From Pagrus major (lineage: Eukaryota > Chordata > Actinopteri > Spariformes > Sparidae), in assembly GCF_040436345.1 (NCBI RefSeq), contig NC_133230.1, positions 25,409,197 through 25,473,196 on the forward strand: 64,000 bases of DNA, written 5' to 3'. Of the stretch, positions 47,909 through 60,453 are shown piece after piece. The position numbers and the translations under genes are program-made. The notes beneath the pieces are model-generated. The model saw only the letters and a program-made list of their open reading frames with translations, did not search any database and was not told where the DNA came from. Each line of letters opens with the position of its first letter. Within the stretch, counting starts at the first letter, position 1.

Positions 47909-50900
47909 CTGTTGACAATAGGGAGAAAGAGTACAGTTTCTCAGGCAGGAAAATGAAAACAGGGCAGCACTTGAGGGGAACATAAAGAGTAAATATGGAA
48001 ATGGGGCAAAACCCATTATGGAAAAAAGGAATTCTGAATTTCTAAACAATGTAACTGCTCATATGTGCTATGAGAACTGTGTGAAAGAAAAATGTAAATA
48101 TTTAATATTTCTTTCACTTCAAACCCAGTGGGTGGGCACTTGTCCAGGCAAGGTTTCATTGTGCTGTTACTGGTGCAAGAGTGTTTTGTGTCAGCCAGAG
48201 GGCAATGAGCCCTGCATAGCTGTTTGTGAATGTAAACACGCAGTTACAACGATAAATTACTGCATGATTGTAGCAGAGTGGCAAAATGCCACATCATTAG
48301 CTCTGCTGTTCTGAGGCCTGCCCATGGGGCCATTTCTGTCACACTATCGATTTGATCCACAAAGAGCATATTATAAGGTCCACTGACAGACCAACACAGT
48401 TTTGCTTCATCTAGCATTCTTAGTAGTGTGAGATGAAGCTGTTAGTGAACATATGTTTGCCTTATTAAACATTGCATGTGTAATAGAGAGTTTGAAACTG
48501 TTGCCAGACAATTACAAAAAAGACTTGATGCATCTGAAAGAAATAGTTCAACATTGTGGGCAACAAGTTTTTTTGCGTTCACAAGGTGCTCAACAAAGTA
48601 GATAGTTTGTGTTTCATTTGCCCAATTTTTGAGATATCTGCCTAGGTGGAGGTGGAGGTGAAAGGAATTTTCGTTAGTACTACTTTTTACCAAATCTACT
48701 TTTTTTTTTCTTTAGCAGCAAGTACTTCCAATGAACTGTTGGCAACAATATCTGTGGATTATCTAGAGTAAATTGCTGTTCGGCAGGAATCTCAAAGAAA
48801 TGGACAAACTAAACCAAAGCTATCAATAAGAAAACATGTCATTTCATAATTTGGATGAAGGAAACCTTTAGGAGAAACTTACCATGTTGTGTGTGGGTCT
48901 GGAGGTGGTGGATGTGACAGGGGAAATTGTGATACTGCTCATCACTTTGCTCTGTGTGCTCCTGGTAGTAGTGGTGGTAATTTGGCGGGGGGAGCGTAAA
49001 ACTGTCCCTGTTGATAAGGTCATTTCCTTGCTCTCTGTTACAGCAGCCACTGGTCTGACTACCATCTTTGGGGTGATGCTGTTGCCTAGATGAATATGGA
49101 TCTTGTTATCGTCAGTGGTGATGATGCTATTGTTGTTGGGGCCCTTCCGTATAGGCATTGGGACCATCTGCTTCTCGGGGGTAACCTTGAACACAGCTCG
49201 GCCCATGGTCATCTCTTGGGGTTCTGGGGAGGCGGACGCTTCAGGGACTATAGCAGTGCTCACTGTCATAATAGAGACAGGGGACAAGGGCCTTCCTGAT
49301 GCAGAGGAGGGTGCTCGGCTGCTTTCTGGAGATTTGGCTCTGGATATCGTTGTGATGGTGACTGGAGACTTGGCTCTTTCAGGGCCCTGGGGTCCAGTGG
49401 TGGACTTTCTCTTGTTGGTTGGAGCAGAGTAGGTGGGAATGATTGTGATTCTGGATTTAGGTTGAGATGGGTTGGGGCTGAGGGGAGCTGAGCTGGAGAA
49501 AAAGTCTTCAGCAGTGGGGCTGCTGATCTCAAGAGTGGCCATGTTGTTTTGGTGGTCTGGTGTTACTCGGATGCGTAAAGGCTGCCCTTGCTTATGGGAC
49601 ATGGTCAGGTCAGAAGGCAAATGATTTCCATTAAAATGCAGAGGCTTTTCTAAGTTGGTCTCTTGAGGGGTGTTGTCCTTTTTCCTCATCCAGGGAATCC
49701 AGGATTTCTTGCCGAGGTCGCTGCCAGATGAAGGTGAACGCTCAATAGCACTGTTCTTTTCTGTTGGCTTCCTCAGGCACTTCTGTCTGAGGTTACTCAT
49801 GATGTGATTCTCTTCTTGAACGGACTTCCTAATGAACACAGCTGGGGTGTCCTCCTCTGATGGCCCACTAGACGATGGCTCTGTCTGTACTCCTGTGGAT
49901 GTCACAGCAACGTCCACCATTCTCCTCCCATTCAAACTGGGCCTTAGTGCCCGACTATGACGTTTAGCTACCTCCAGTTCTTTGGTTAGATGGAAAACTT
50001 CAGTACCCATGTTCTTGGCTTTCTCCTCCTCCTCCAAGAATCTCTGCTGCAAGATCGAGTAATCCACTTGGAGCTGAGAAAGTTGGTCTTCCTTGTGCAT
50101 CAGTTCATGGATCTTCTCCTTGAGCGCTACAACATCAGCCTGCAGTTCTCTGGTTTTAACCTCCTCTCTCTTGCATTGCTGTCGGAGGTCTTCTTCTTGG
50201 CTTTCCTCCTCTCCTTTTTCAATTGCTTTGTTTCGTGCTATCTGATTCCTCATTTCCTCCACCTGTTGGGAAAGAATGTTGGCTTTGTCTTGTTCGGTCA
50301 TGAACCTTTTCTCCAACATGCCGTACTGATCTTCTGTCTTGATCAAATCTCCCTCAACTACTTCAAGTTGCTTGAGACGATTTTTCAGGCGCTCAATTTC
50401 AAATGTCAGCTCCTTTACTTTGTTATCTTCTCTTTTAATGGGGTCGGACATTCTTCCAAGTTCACATTTTACTGAATTCTTCACTGAGAGCTTTTCTGCC
50501 TGCTCTAACCCATCCAACCTCTTTTTCATTTGACTGACCTTAGAACTAAGATCCTTAGTTTTATCCATTTCGCAGGCTAGCTTAGTGCTCAGCTCCCCCT
50601 TTTCTAGGGTTAAAGTCTCTACTTTGGTTTCCATCTCTGATTTCAACTTCAAGAGCTTTTTGCTTTCCTCTATCAATTTTTCAGTCACCTCCATAACTTT
50701 ACCCTGCTCAACTTTGACCATCTCACTCAGATCCTTCTTTTTCTTCTCATCTGACTGCATTCTTTCCATCAGGGTCTTTCGTTCTTCCATCAAAGCAACA
50801 GTCAGTGACTTCAGCTTGCTCAAGTCATCCTTAAGGCTCAGCTCAGACTTTTCTAACTTGAGCTCAGAAGACTCAAGCTCTTTCATTCGGATCCTGAGGG

Positions 50901-53900
50901 CTACGACTTCATCTGAGAGCTCTTTGGTCAGGCCCGTTTCTTTCTCTAGAGCAGTGTGTAACTGTGCACACTCAGCCTTGCTTGTGCTGAAGGCACCCTC
51001 AAGTTTCTCTAACTCCATCATTCTTTTCTGGAGTTTCTCCACTTCCAGCCTGAGTTCTTTACTCTTAGTATCCTCCTCTTGTAGCCTCTTTCTGAGCTCC
51101 TTACACTGATTTTCAGTCTTCGTAATCTCCTCATCCTTTCCCTCCATCTCCAGCACCCGTTTGCGCAAGTTCTCCAACTCAGTGATCAAGTTTGAGTTGC
51201 CACACTCCCCTTTGCCAATTTTCTCCCTCAGCTCCTGCAGTTCCTCCTCAGATTTCCTCAAGGCCCTATTGCTCCCCTCTAGCTCCTCCACGTTATGCGA
51301 AAGCCCTAAAAGTTTGGCATTGAGTTGACGGTTTTGGATCTCCTGACTCGCCAGTTTGGCGCTCATCTCCTCGTGTTCTTGGGTGAACTTGGCAGATTTC
51401 TCTTTAAGCTCAGCCTCCAGACTAAGCACCCTGTGGCCATCCTCCTGAGCACGCTCCCTGGCTTCACTCAGTGCCTGCTCCCGCTGCTGCAGCTGCTGGC
51501 TGAGTTCCTGGACCCGCTGGCTCTGTTGGTCCATTTGCTCCAGGTGCTGCTGGCGCTCATTGACCAACATCAGGGCAAAGGACTTCAACTTGACCAGCTC
51601 CTCTTGCACCTTGGCCAGGCGTTTAGAGTGCTCCTTCTCCTTTCTTACCTGGTAAGCTTTTTCGTTCTCAAGCAACCTCTTCAGTCTACAATGTGAAGTG
51701 AAAAACAAAGGCAAGGATTAGTTTGGTGTTTTACTAATTTTAAAGTCAGTACAATGTAGCTGTGTTTGCCATTGTGTCGTGGAAATATGTATAATTTGAA
51801 TTCCAGGATGCAATGTTTTATCTCAGTTAATGTTTCAATGGCAGCGAGTGAAAATCCTGAATCTATTCAGACATTTTATAAGAGTTTTGAGTGTCAAAGT
51901 GTGCTCTCTTTATGGAAATGATCATCTCCAAACAGAAATCCCCAAGATACAAACCCAAGACATAAGTTTTCATTAAAAACTTTTCAACTATCATTGACAG
52001 AAATCCAGTAACTGTCTATTTAACCACACAAAATATTATATTTGGCTAACATTTGAAGCCATTTCTATCTCTCTGAGAGAAAACAGAAGTTGACAGAACA
52101 CTTGATCACTTTAGACAGTGTAAGAGAAAAGAAAAATCATACATGCTATGGTACAACTGTACTATGCAGAACAAGTAAAAAGGACAGAAATCTAAACTAC
52201 AACTCCCAACACTTCTGCAATTTTCATCCGTGTTGTTGGCATAGAGACTAAGAACACAAACTGCTAGAAAGTTTAACCAATACCCCCTCACCAAGTGGTC
52301 CTCTTTTCTCTTAGCTTCTTTCTATGCTGCTCATGTCCATTCTCATGTCCAGCTCCAACAAAATGCATGCAAAGCAGATTGAATGCAAAGCTGCATCTTC
52401 TCCTTGTACACAGCCAGGGAAATGCTAATATTCAGCCAGAACATTTTTGCAATGCAAAAAAAAACCCAAATTAATATAGGCACCAGCACAACATGGAAGA
52501 GCCTCACTACTGTGGACACACAACATCTCAGAAACTTTCCAACAAATCCCATTTAAAACTTACCCACTATGGATGCTCTTGTCACATAAACACTTTTGGG
52601 ATCACATAAAATCCAGTTAAAACGTTAAAGAAGTAGCCTCCTTTTCTACAGATCCTCCACTGTCATATTCCAAGAATGTTATCAGGACAATGAAAGGTGA
52701 ATAAATACAGTGGAGCACGACCGGGACCTCTCGTGAGTGATGTCACCTCATCCATATAAGGCAGTGATGTGTGTACAAGAGTGTCTGTGCTGCTCTGCTG
52801 TGGACACTGTGAAATGGGTGGGACCTTTGCCACGGGAGGAGTGTTTTGCAAAACTCCCCCCAATTTTCATGCTTTTGCAAAACATTACATGTTTGATGGA
52901 ATATATATATACTATAACAGAACTGGAGATGTTTCTTTTCAGAAAATGTAAGAAGATAGTACAATGAGTGAAGAAATATTAACATATTTCAAGGTTCAGT
53001 TGCAATTGTGGTGCAAATGAAACTATATCTCCATTTTCCAAAGTGCACAGGATATTGCCTCTGCAGAGCGGAAGCAATAATCTCACTGGTACAGGAGACA
53101 GGAGAGAATGTCTGCTGTAGTTCCACTCGAGGGGAAACTGGACTTGAACTGGGCTGCCTGCAAAGTCTACATGTGATGAGGAAACCAGATATGGTTGAAT
53201 TGGATGTCTCCCTTGAGATGAAGAAGATCTGAGAGGATATGTAACCATGACAATAGTTTTATGAAGTGCTATGCTCTGACCTTTGCATTAAACTGTATAG
53301 ATGCGGACAATCTTATAACAAACAACATTTTTTATAACCCTAATTCCCTGCAAGTCAAATTCAATTTGAAACTCTACATGTTAATTCTCAGTTTGTAAAT
53401 GACAGTAAACATCTAGTACACTGATTTATATTACCAGCAGCCTTCGTTGCCAAGTGGAATTAGTGGGTCTGGCTACTGTACAAAGGAGCCATCCAGATCT
53501 CAGAGTGCAGCTCTTAAAATTCATACTTACACAGTCAGATGTCAGTGATAGCCTAGAAATTGGCACTCTAAAATTACTTTCATGCAAAGGTCAAAGTCAT
53601 GATGTCAGTCGTAATTGGCTCCAGTGGTCCAGTCATGTAGGAACCACATTTTAGCAAGCCTGTGCTATGTTACCAAGGAGGAAATAATTATCAACAAATT
53701 GGCTGTGAACAGTTTGTTCAGTCCAAAGTGGCAAAAAGCGATGAATCTTAATGCTCAACCACAAGGAAAACAGCACTTCTGAAAATTCAACACAGAAAAA
53801 CAAGAGAGGGATCTTGCCTCTGCATTTTAACATTTTGAAGTGCATTTTAGGTTTTAGGTTTTAGTTGTTTGAATGAGGGTTCCAGCTTCTTAGTGTGTGC

Positions 53901-56900
53901 GAAAGAAATAGAAACACGCTTCTTAAGCAAATACACAGGTACGATCCTCTGCAAGAGAACATTTTTTTCATCAGATCCCATGTTTCCTAGGGAATTTTGC
54001 TCAGAGGCACTGCAGTCCCCCTGTGTCAGGAAGCTAAGGACTGAAGCAGACACAAACTGCCAAAAAGCTGTCAAAACACTGTGTTGTACAGTAATGACCT
54101 CTCTTGACGGAGAAAAAGCATTTCGTGTTAAGCAAGAGAGTCAGTGATAGTGTACAGTACATAAGACTGATGTGGTGTTAAAAGAGAGAAATCAGAAGCA
54201 TCGGACTATTTAAAGACAACCATAATAGGTCTGCATATACTGTATGTACAAAATCTGCTGACGGACGGCTCAATAATGTGGAGTCTTTGTGGGAAGGCTT
54301 TAAAATGACAAGAAAACAAACTTTTTTGTTTCCAGTTTCAGGTCTGCATTTTCATTCCATGTGCGTGACTTCGCACTCTTTGAAACTCTTGAGGAATAAG
54401 AGCTTTTTCTTCCATGAATCATTACACATACCACCATGTCTCTTAAATATCTTAACTTCTTGACATATAAATTGCTCTGCTCTTTGAGAAGGTGTTAATG
54501 GCTGATAGCTACCAGTCAGAAACTGCTTCTCTTGTGCCCGTCCTCTGCATTCCTGCAGGTGTTTGGCACAAGACCTTTGGCTTTTCTCTCTTCACTCTCA
54601 CCCAGATGGCTGGAGGAGATTGCACTGATAAAGACGAGATGATGACACGCTTCCATCTCACCTGACAGAGTGAATGTCAAAACAGAGCGGTACCAGACAT
54701 GGCAGACATGTGCACGCTTCTGTGTAGGTATTGGGTGTTATTGTGTTTGAGCAAAGAAAGTAATGTTGTCATGCATTTTTGAATCTTTTTGTAATCTCAT
54801 CAATTAATCTATGATTTGGATACATATTTTCTCTCGCCCACTTTTCATGACTCTAAGTCATAGTTTTGTGTCCTTCTATGGCAACAGATAGAAGAATCTG
54901 GGCAGTGCGAGTGCTGACAAATCAAGACCTCGCAGAGCTCAACCCCTCCACGTTTTCTTCGAGGTGACAGAGGCCGACCTGTGCACGAGCCAAGGGACCT
55001 GCTGGAAACTACCTGGCATAAGAAGGAGGTCATCGCTTTCTTGCATGCAAACCAAGGATCAAGTAAAAGTACGTGGTAGCTCACTTTTGATTTGGGCCAT
55101 ATGCTTCAAAGTGGAGGCTTCCTGTTCCTAATGTTTAAAAGTTTTGATCATAATAGCCTAGATTCCATATTTTTTTTATTAGCCATGCTAGCAGCTTGGC
55201 TCAAGGGATGGCAAGTCAAACACCGAAGGTGGTTGGATTGCCCTGAAATTTTCTACAGACATTCATGGTCCCCAGAGTATGAATTTTGGTATCATCCACA
55301 AGTTGTTTGACAATGGAAGCACAAAAATAACCATCTTAATGTCTAATGAACGGAAGTGACTGAACTGAACTTTGTGGAAACAAGGCCAGAAACCTATGTA
55401 TATACATTATATGCAAAATGGTACTAGGATCCTAAGTTACCTAAATTGACTATCTATGCAAAGTTTGACTCTGAATAATTAGGGATCCTTCGAATTTAGA
55501 GCATTTTTACTTTAAGAACTTTTTACTTAAAGAATTAACAACTTAAATCAATTTATATTAATTGTTGTTTTTTCACTAGAAACATCTGGGGTGCCCCTTT
55601 CTAGACTATTCTTTTCACTACTTGCTAAAGGCCCACCTTTACCGTCACAACTACTTTTGTCAACATCATAAGATGCACAAATGTGCCTGCACGTCAAAGT
55701 GAAAACCACAAACTTGACTTTCATGCTTTGATCTCTGCCCTAATTCTGTACTCAGTCAAGTGTATATTTCGCTTCAGGTGAAATATGTTTTGGAGTCAAG
55801 TTCAGCAGAATGTCAGTCAAACAAAGTCCTCAGCAGTCTTACAACACTCTACTCTATTCAGCCTTACAAAACCCAAATAGTGTAAGTTGCACATACAACA
55901 CAAGTTCCACATAAATCATTCAAAAAACATTCAAATTTACTCTAGATAAGTTAATTTAGGTATGAGTACATTGATTTACAAGTCCAAATTCTTTATTAAA
56001 ATGTTTTGATTCGTGACTACACTCTTTTCCTGTCTCATGAAACCAGCTATGATACTAAGCTAAAGTCTGCTGCTCATTTCCCAGCCCTCTCCACAGTGTG
56101 TGATGGCAGTTCAGCTGTCATTACGGTGATTTAGCTTCCATGGTCTGTTTCCTGTGTCCTGTAGTAAAGCCCGGGGAAGAGAAGGATCCAGTGCCTCTGC
56201 TGGGTCAGTGCTGAGCATGAACTGTTTGAAGTTTTGACAGTTCATGAAATGCAGCACATACGTGGTCTAGTCTGCTCTACAGATGACTGACTATATGTAT
56301 ACATACACTGTATTGTACAGTACCTCACAGATGTTCTCTGTCTTACTCTGTCTCCTGCACACATGTTATAATGCCTCTTGGCTAACTGTGTATGCTAATA
56401 AGCAAAGCAAAATACTTATTAGCCTACATGTACAATTTAAAATGAATGACTACAACACCCCCCTCTCCCAGGATTATTGTGTGAGAATGGACAGAGATGC
56501 GTTATGGGAATTGCTACAAAATACATTCCCTAACAAGCAACGGCCAATTAAACTCTTTCATCTGTGAGTACGTTAATTAGTAGGGCCCCCCTCTCTTATA
56601 CACATTCAGTGCACATCTACGCCTTCACAACCAGGCTTGTTTGATCTCCATGAGGCCCTCCACGCACACGTGATGTAACCATCCCCCCCCCCTCTGATGT
56701 TGGACACCCTCTTTCTCTCCTCACCCAACCTCTCATCCCTCATCTCCTCCTGACCAACAAGCCCAGGTCGCAACCTCAGCCATGACTTCATTTCACAGAT
56801 GATGTCATGGGAGATTTGCTCTCCTCAAAGCCCTTTAGTCCTTCGCTTGTCTTCCCTCCTCTTCCCCCACCAAGTGGCCTCGTCTCCTCCCATCTCTGGC

Positions 56901-59900
56901 CCTCACCTCCCTCTTTCCCACAGTGAAGAGCCTGACCCCTTCCTCACCTACATGCTCCACTCCACCTCCCTCCTCTCTGTCAAACAAAGGTATGTGAGGT
57001 TATCACTTTAGTAACCAGCTCCTCCCCCTTCTCTTCTCTCTCTGGTGGGTCACTTGGCTGATGAGGCCATCTTTCACACATTCTCTAATGTTGATTTCTC
57101 CCTGGTTTCGCTCACTTGTTATGCATTATATGTCCACACTGGTTTTATAAATGTAATGTCCACTTTTTCCAGTATTTGTATGTTTTCTGTCTAATTAGTG
57201 TTTTCAGTTTTCTCCCTCCTCTTTCTCACCACTCTTCTCCTCCACATGTCTTTCACCTGTTTCCCTTTCACCATGACTCCACCCCCTGTTTGTTTAACCA
57301 TTGCAAATAAAGTTAAACTGACATTTAATGTTGTCGTATGGTACAACTTACACAGCGATCAAATTTAACTAAGTACATTTACTCAATATTGAGTTACTTG
57401 TACTTGAGTATTTCCAAATCTCTGCTACTTTATACTTCCAGTCCACTGCATTTTGGAGACAAACATTGTACTTTTTACTTTGCAGATTACATGCTGCATC
57501 AGAGCCAAAGTAGAACATTTTTTAATTAATTTATTTGATCAACAATCAGATTAAAAACACAAATTCTGATAGTTAAAATGTAAAATTAGACTAATTTACT
57601 CGTACTTTTGATACTTAAGTACATTTAACATCACATACTTTAAGACTTTTAACACATCATCTGAAGATCAACACATCTGAAGATATGTTTTTTTCGGTGG
57701 GCAGGAAGCAATCTGAGAAGTAACTAGTAACTAAAGCTGCCAGACAAATGCAGTGGAGTAAAAAGTGCAATGTTCACCTCTGAGATGTAGTAGAGTAGGA
57801 GTAAAGATCCATAAAATGGAAATACTCAAGTAAAGCACCTTGAATTTTATATCTGTACAGTACTCGAGTAAATATACTTAGTTAGTTTCAAGGTTAAAAG
57901 CACTGATAAATGATGATAATGTAGTGAAGAAATAAATAATGAATAAAATATCATCTCAGTTAGACAGTTGAGTTGTTGAGTTTTCTGTTTGCATATGGAA
58001 TGTAACTGAGTACATTTACTCAAGTACTTAAGAACAAATTCCATCTTCACTACATTTTGGAGGCAAATCTTGTACGTACACTGTTAAATTTATTTGATTA
58101 CTTGATTGATTGAGTTCCTAGTTACTTTGCAGATTACATGCTGCATCAGAGCCAAATATGTGTATGATTCACTTTTACTTTTGTTACTTTGGTACATTCA
58201 ATATCAGATACTTTAAGACTCAAGTACTATTTGTATGGGTGACTTTCACTTTTACCAAAGTAATATTTCAACATGATATTGTTACTTTTACTCAAGTATG
58301 ATTTTTGAGTACTTTTTATAACACTGAACTTATAAAAACATTTTATCCTCTACGAACTGCTATTTTTCTGTATCTTAATGTATGTTGAACTGTGTTCCAC
58401 AGATAATCTAGACAACAATATGTATTTGAGTGGTAACATATGCATATATATTTTGGTGAAGGGTAAAGCTCTGTTCTCTTTTCTTCCTTTTTTGATCCCT
58501 CCCAATAATGAACATTGTTTTTCTGTTTTTCCTAATTTGAAACGTTACAACTTTACAATTTGTATCAGGCGATACAATACCGTACCATTTACATACCATT
58601 TTATTTTGTTTATTATACTTATTAAAGGATAACATCTTTTAAGAAATCGGAAATTGCTCCAGGTCCACAGAAATGTCACTCTAAGGTTTAGAATTTAATC
58701 TGATGCAAGGATTTTGCCCTCTTGTCTCAATGGTGTGGCAATTTCATGCTCCAGCTCCTCTCCTCCTCACCTTTCTCTCTCCTGCTCCAGAAGGTTGGTG
58801 AAGTCGTCGCTCTTGTTCATGTAGTCTGCGTGTTTGCGCTTCTCTGTGTCCAGCTCGTGGACGGTGCGGCGGTGGCACTTCTCAGCGAGCAGCAGCTGAC
58901 CCAGCATCCTCCTGTACGTTTCCTTGTGCTTCTCCTGCAGTCGCTCCAGCTGAGAACAGGCAAAGACACACTGTCACATACACACAGGGAAACACACAAA
59001 CACATGCGAGGACCATGGACGTATGAAAAATGAATTTTATTTGCTGTGGTGCAACATGCCAAACCCTTTTGTAGCAATAGGCTTCTGAAAGATGTCCAGG
59101 AGTGTCACTGCTAAACTGCACTGTAATATTTATACAGCTGATTTTCAGAATAAAAGAAGTTATGAGAAAAATATTCCTACAAATTAATATTTTCTCAAAT
59201 ATTTTTAGAGCTCATATACAACAGCAGCATGGGGCAATTACTTAAAGGTGCAATATGTAAAAATTGGCCACCTGTTGAATTCATACAAACAGGGGGCAGC
59301 ATTTCGGCAGAATAACCACGAACTGATGCTAACTGTAGCTGCGGTTAGCTAAATAGCAGCAGTTAGCATCAGTTAGCCATGCAGCTAGCGGTCCTATCAT
59401 AGATACCCTGCCCAGACTGTTGTTGATTTTACTTAATTTTAATGTTTTTAAACTCAAATTCTTACGTAGTGCACCTTTAAAACATCAAAAACATTTAAAT
59501 AGGCTGAACAGAAAAAATGCTGTGACTGACAGTTGGTGATTCACCTCAACCATTGGCTTTTGGTAGACACTGTTTTTGTGCGGTTCAGTGCCAGTGATGA
59601 AGCCGTCCCTCTGCAGGGCCTGGAGGGCCGAAGCGGGTACCGCAGAGCCATAACGTGATTCAAGGGCCTCTGGGAGAATCGGCTTGGACTTTAGCATGCA
59701 GATAACATCTTCTCTGGCCTGAAATCACAGAGACATATACAGATAAATGATAAATGATACAGTGTTAAGACTTGAAGAGAAGGAATGTGTTTTCACTCCA
59801 TCTGGACAATTGCTCAATTGTACTCTACAGTTCAGAGTGTTTAAACCATTATCACATGTGTATCATGAACTCCAGATTTCTCCAAAACAGCCATTTGGTA

Positions 59901-60446
59901 AACACAGGGCACATTTGCCTGTTTTCTCTGGCACGTTAAACTGCCATTGTCAGCCACAAGATAGAGCTATTGTGCAGAAAATTGCAGTCCAACTCAATCC
60001 AATAACAGCAGAAGCACTTCCCATTCAAACTGACTTTGTGTTGCCTTTCACGCTGTAGGTATGTTTTCTTTCCCTCATTATTGTTGTTGCCCTACTTATT
60101 ACCACAGGTCAAAGGTCAAAGACATGCCAAACACAATAGGACACAACACCCAACCCACCTGAACCTCTCCCTCCATGATCCCCAGCAGTTTCAGCAGATC
60201 CTTCTTGGACAGATCCAAGATGTCCTCACTTTTCTCTCCAAACTCAGGGGGCTCAATCAATAGCTTCTCTTTGTCAGAGATCACCTCCATCTCCACCTTA
60301 TCCTCACCCTCCATCTGCTGAACTTTGGCCATCAGGCTCTTCACGGGCAGACCCACTTCCTGCTCGTGGCTGACATCATGGTCAGCCTGTGGAACCCCAA
60401 GCACCCCGTTGGCCGGGCTCTCCACCCCGCCGCTTTTGGACCTCAT
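47702..60446 (-). CDS. filip1: filamin A-interacting protein 1
   Basis: Cytoplasmic, actin-associated coiled-coil protein that binds filamin A and promotes its turnover, restraining neuronal migration in mammals. Five coding exons (60159-60446, 59545-59718, 58771-58949, 48883-51685, 47702-47908) give 1216 residues in one frame; human FILIP1 is 1213 as I recall. An N-terminal disordered part ([14 protein letters not shown]) leads to a CortBP2/NAVIP-type segment ([20 protein letters not shown]). Then comes a long heptad-rich coiled coil, and a Ser/Thr/Pro-rich C-terminus with [29 protein letters not shown] and HIHLG. Synteny and the C-terminal tail ([16 protein letters not shown]) favour FILIP1 over its paralogue FILIP1L. 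Any non-coding 5' exon lies above 60453 and was not located. Confidence 0.95.
47909..48882 (-). other. filip1 last intron
   Basis: About 1 kb. No exon. The segment about 48539-48760 (AATAGTTCAACATTGTGGG, then GAGATATCTGCC) looks like an old interspersed repeat. Confidence 0.5.
48883..51685 (-). CDS. filip1: filip1 large coiled-coil exon
   Basis: 2803 bases. Starts [20 protein letters not shown]. About 570 residues of heptad-rich, Glu/Lys/Leu-rich coiled coil are followed by [16 protein letters not shown] and a Ser/Thr/Pro-rich C-terminal region. Acceptor TTCACATTGTAG, donor GTAAGTTTC. A single giant exon matches the mammalian gene architecture as I recall it. Open frames on the plus strand here are shadows. 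Confidence 0.97.
51686..58770 (-). other. filip1 long intron (7.1 kb)
   Basis: No supported exon. Contains a pyrimidine-rich stretch on the plus strand (about 56670-57310) and the repeat block at 57355-58330. The rest is AT-rich sequence without recognisable features. Confidence 0.6.
57355..58330. mobile_element. repeat block with duplicated core in filip1 intron
   Basis: A 34-base segment is identical at 57476-57509 and 58123-58156 (TACTTTGCAGATTACATGCT and following). Both copies are preceded by CATTTTGGAG and by GTACATTTACTCAA- and ACTTGAGTA-type words. An intervening part reads in the opposite sense (ACTCGAGTAAATATACTTAGTTA). This suggests two nested or adjacent copies of one non-coding interspersed repeat. 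Confidence 0.75.
58771..58949 (-). CDS. filip1: filip1 third coding exon
   Basis: [20 protein letters not shown], then [20 protein letters not shown] and [16 protein letters not shown]. Acceptor GCCTGTTCTCAG, donor GTGAGGAG; leaves in phase 2. Confidence 0.95.
59242..59480. mobile_element. short TIR element (MITE-like) in filip1 intron
   Basis: Left end TTAAAGGTGCAATATGTAA and right end TTACGTAGTGCACCTTTAA are inverted repeats with two mismatches in 19. The 239-base element has no coding capacity. An internal short inverted GTTAGC/GCTAAC pattern sits around 59325-59385. TTAA at both ends could be part of the target site. Confidence 0.75.
59545..59718 (-). CDS. filip1: filip1 second coding exon
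   Basis: Fifty-eight codons: [20 protein letters not shown], then [20 protein letters not shown], ending VYQKPMVE. Phase 0 at both ends. Acceptor CTGTGATTTCAG; the donor GTGAATC is non-consensus at +4 and +5. Confidence 0.92.
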
Positions 60447-60453
60447 GCTCTAC
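60159..60453 (-). CDS. filip1: filip1 first coding exon
   Basis: ATG at 60446-60444, preceded by seven leader bases and an acceptor (TTCTTGGTGCAG), so a non-coding exon must lie upstream. Ninety-six codons: an acidic and Ser-rich N-terminus, then [18 protein letters not shown]. Donor GTGGG. Confidence 0.9.

Noticed and set aside
48884..51696. Several plus-strand open frames opposite the large filip1 exon
   Set aside because: They are antisense shadows of a long, stop-poor coiled-coil exon; none has its own promoter, splice or domain support.
52190..52225. ACTACAACTCCCAACACTTC, like a ZNF143 site, in the long filip1 intron
   Set aside because: A lone motif with no exon or CpG-rich surroundings; not enough for an alternative promoter call.
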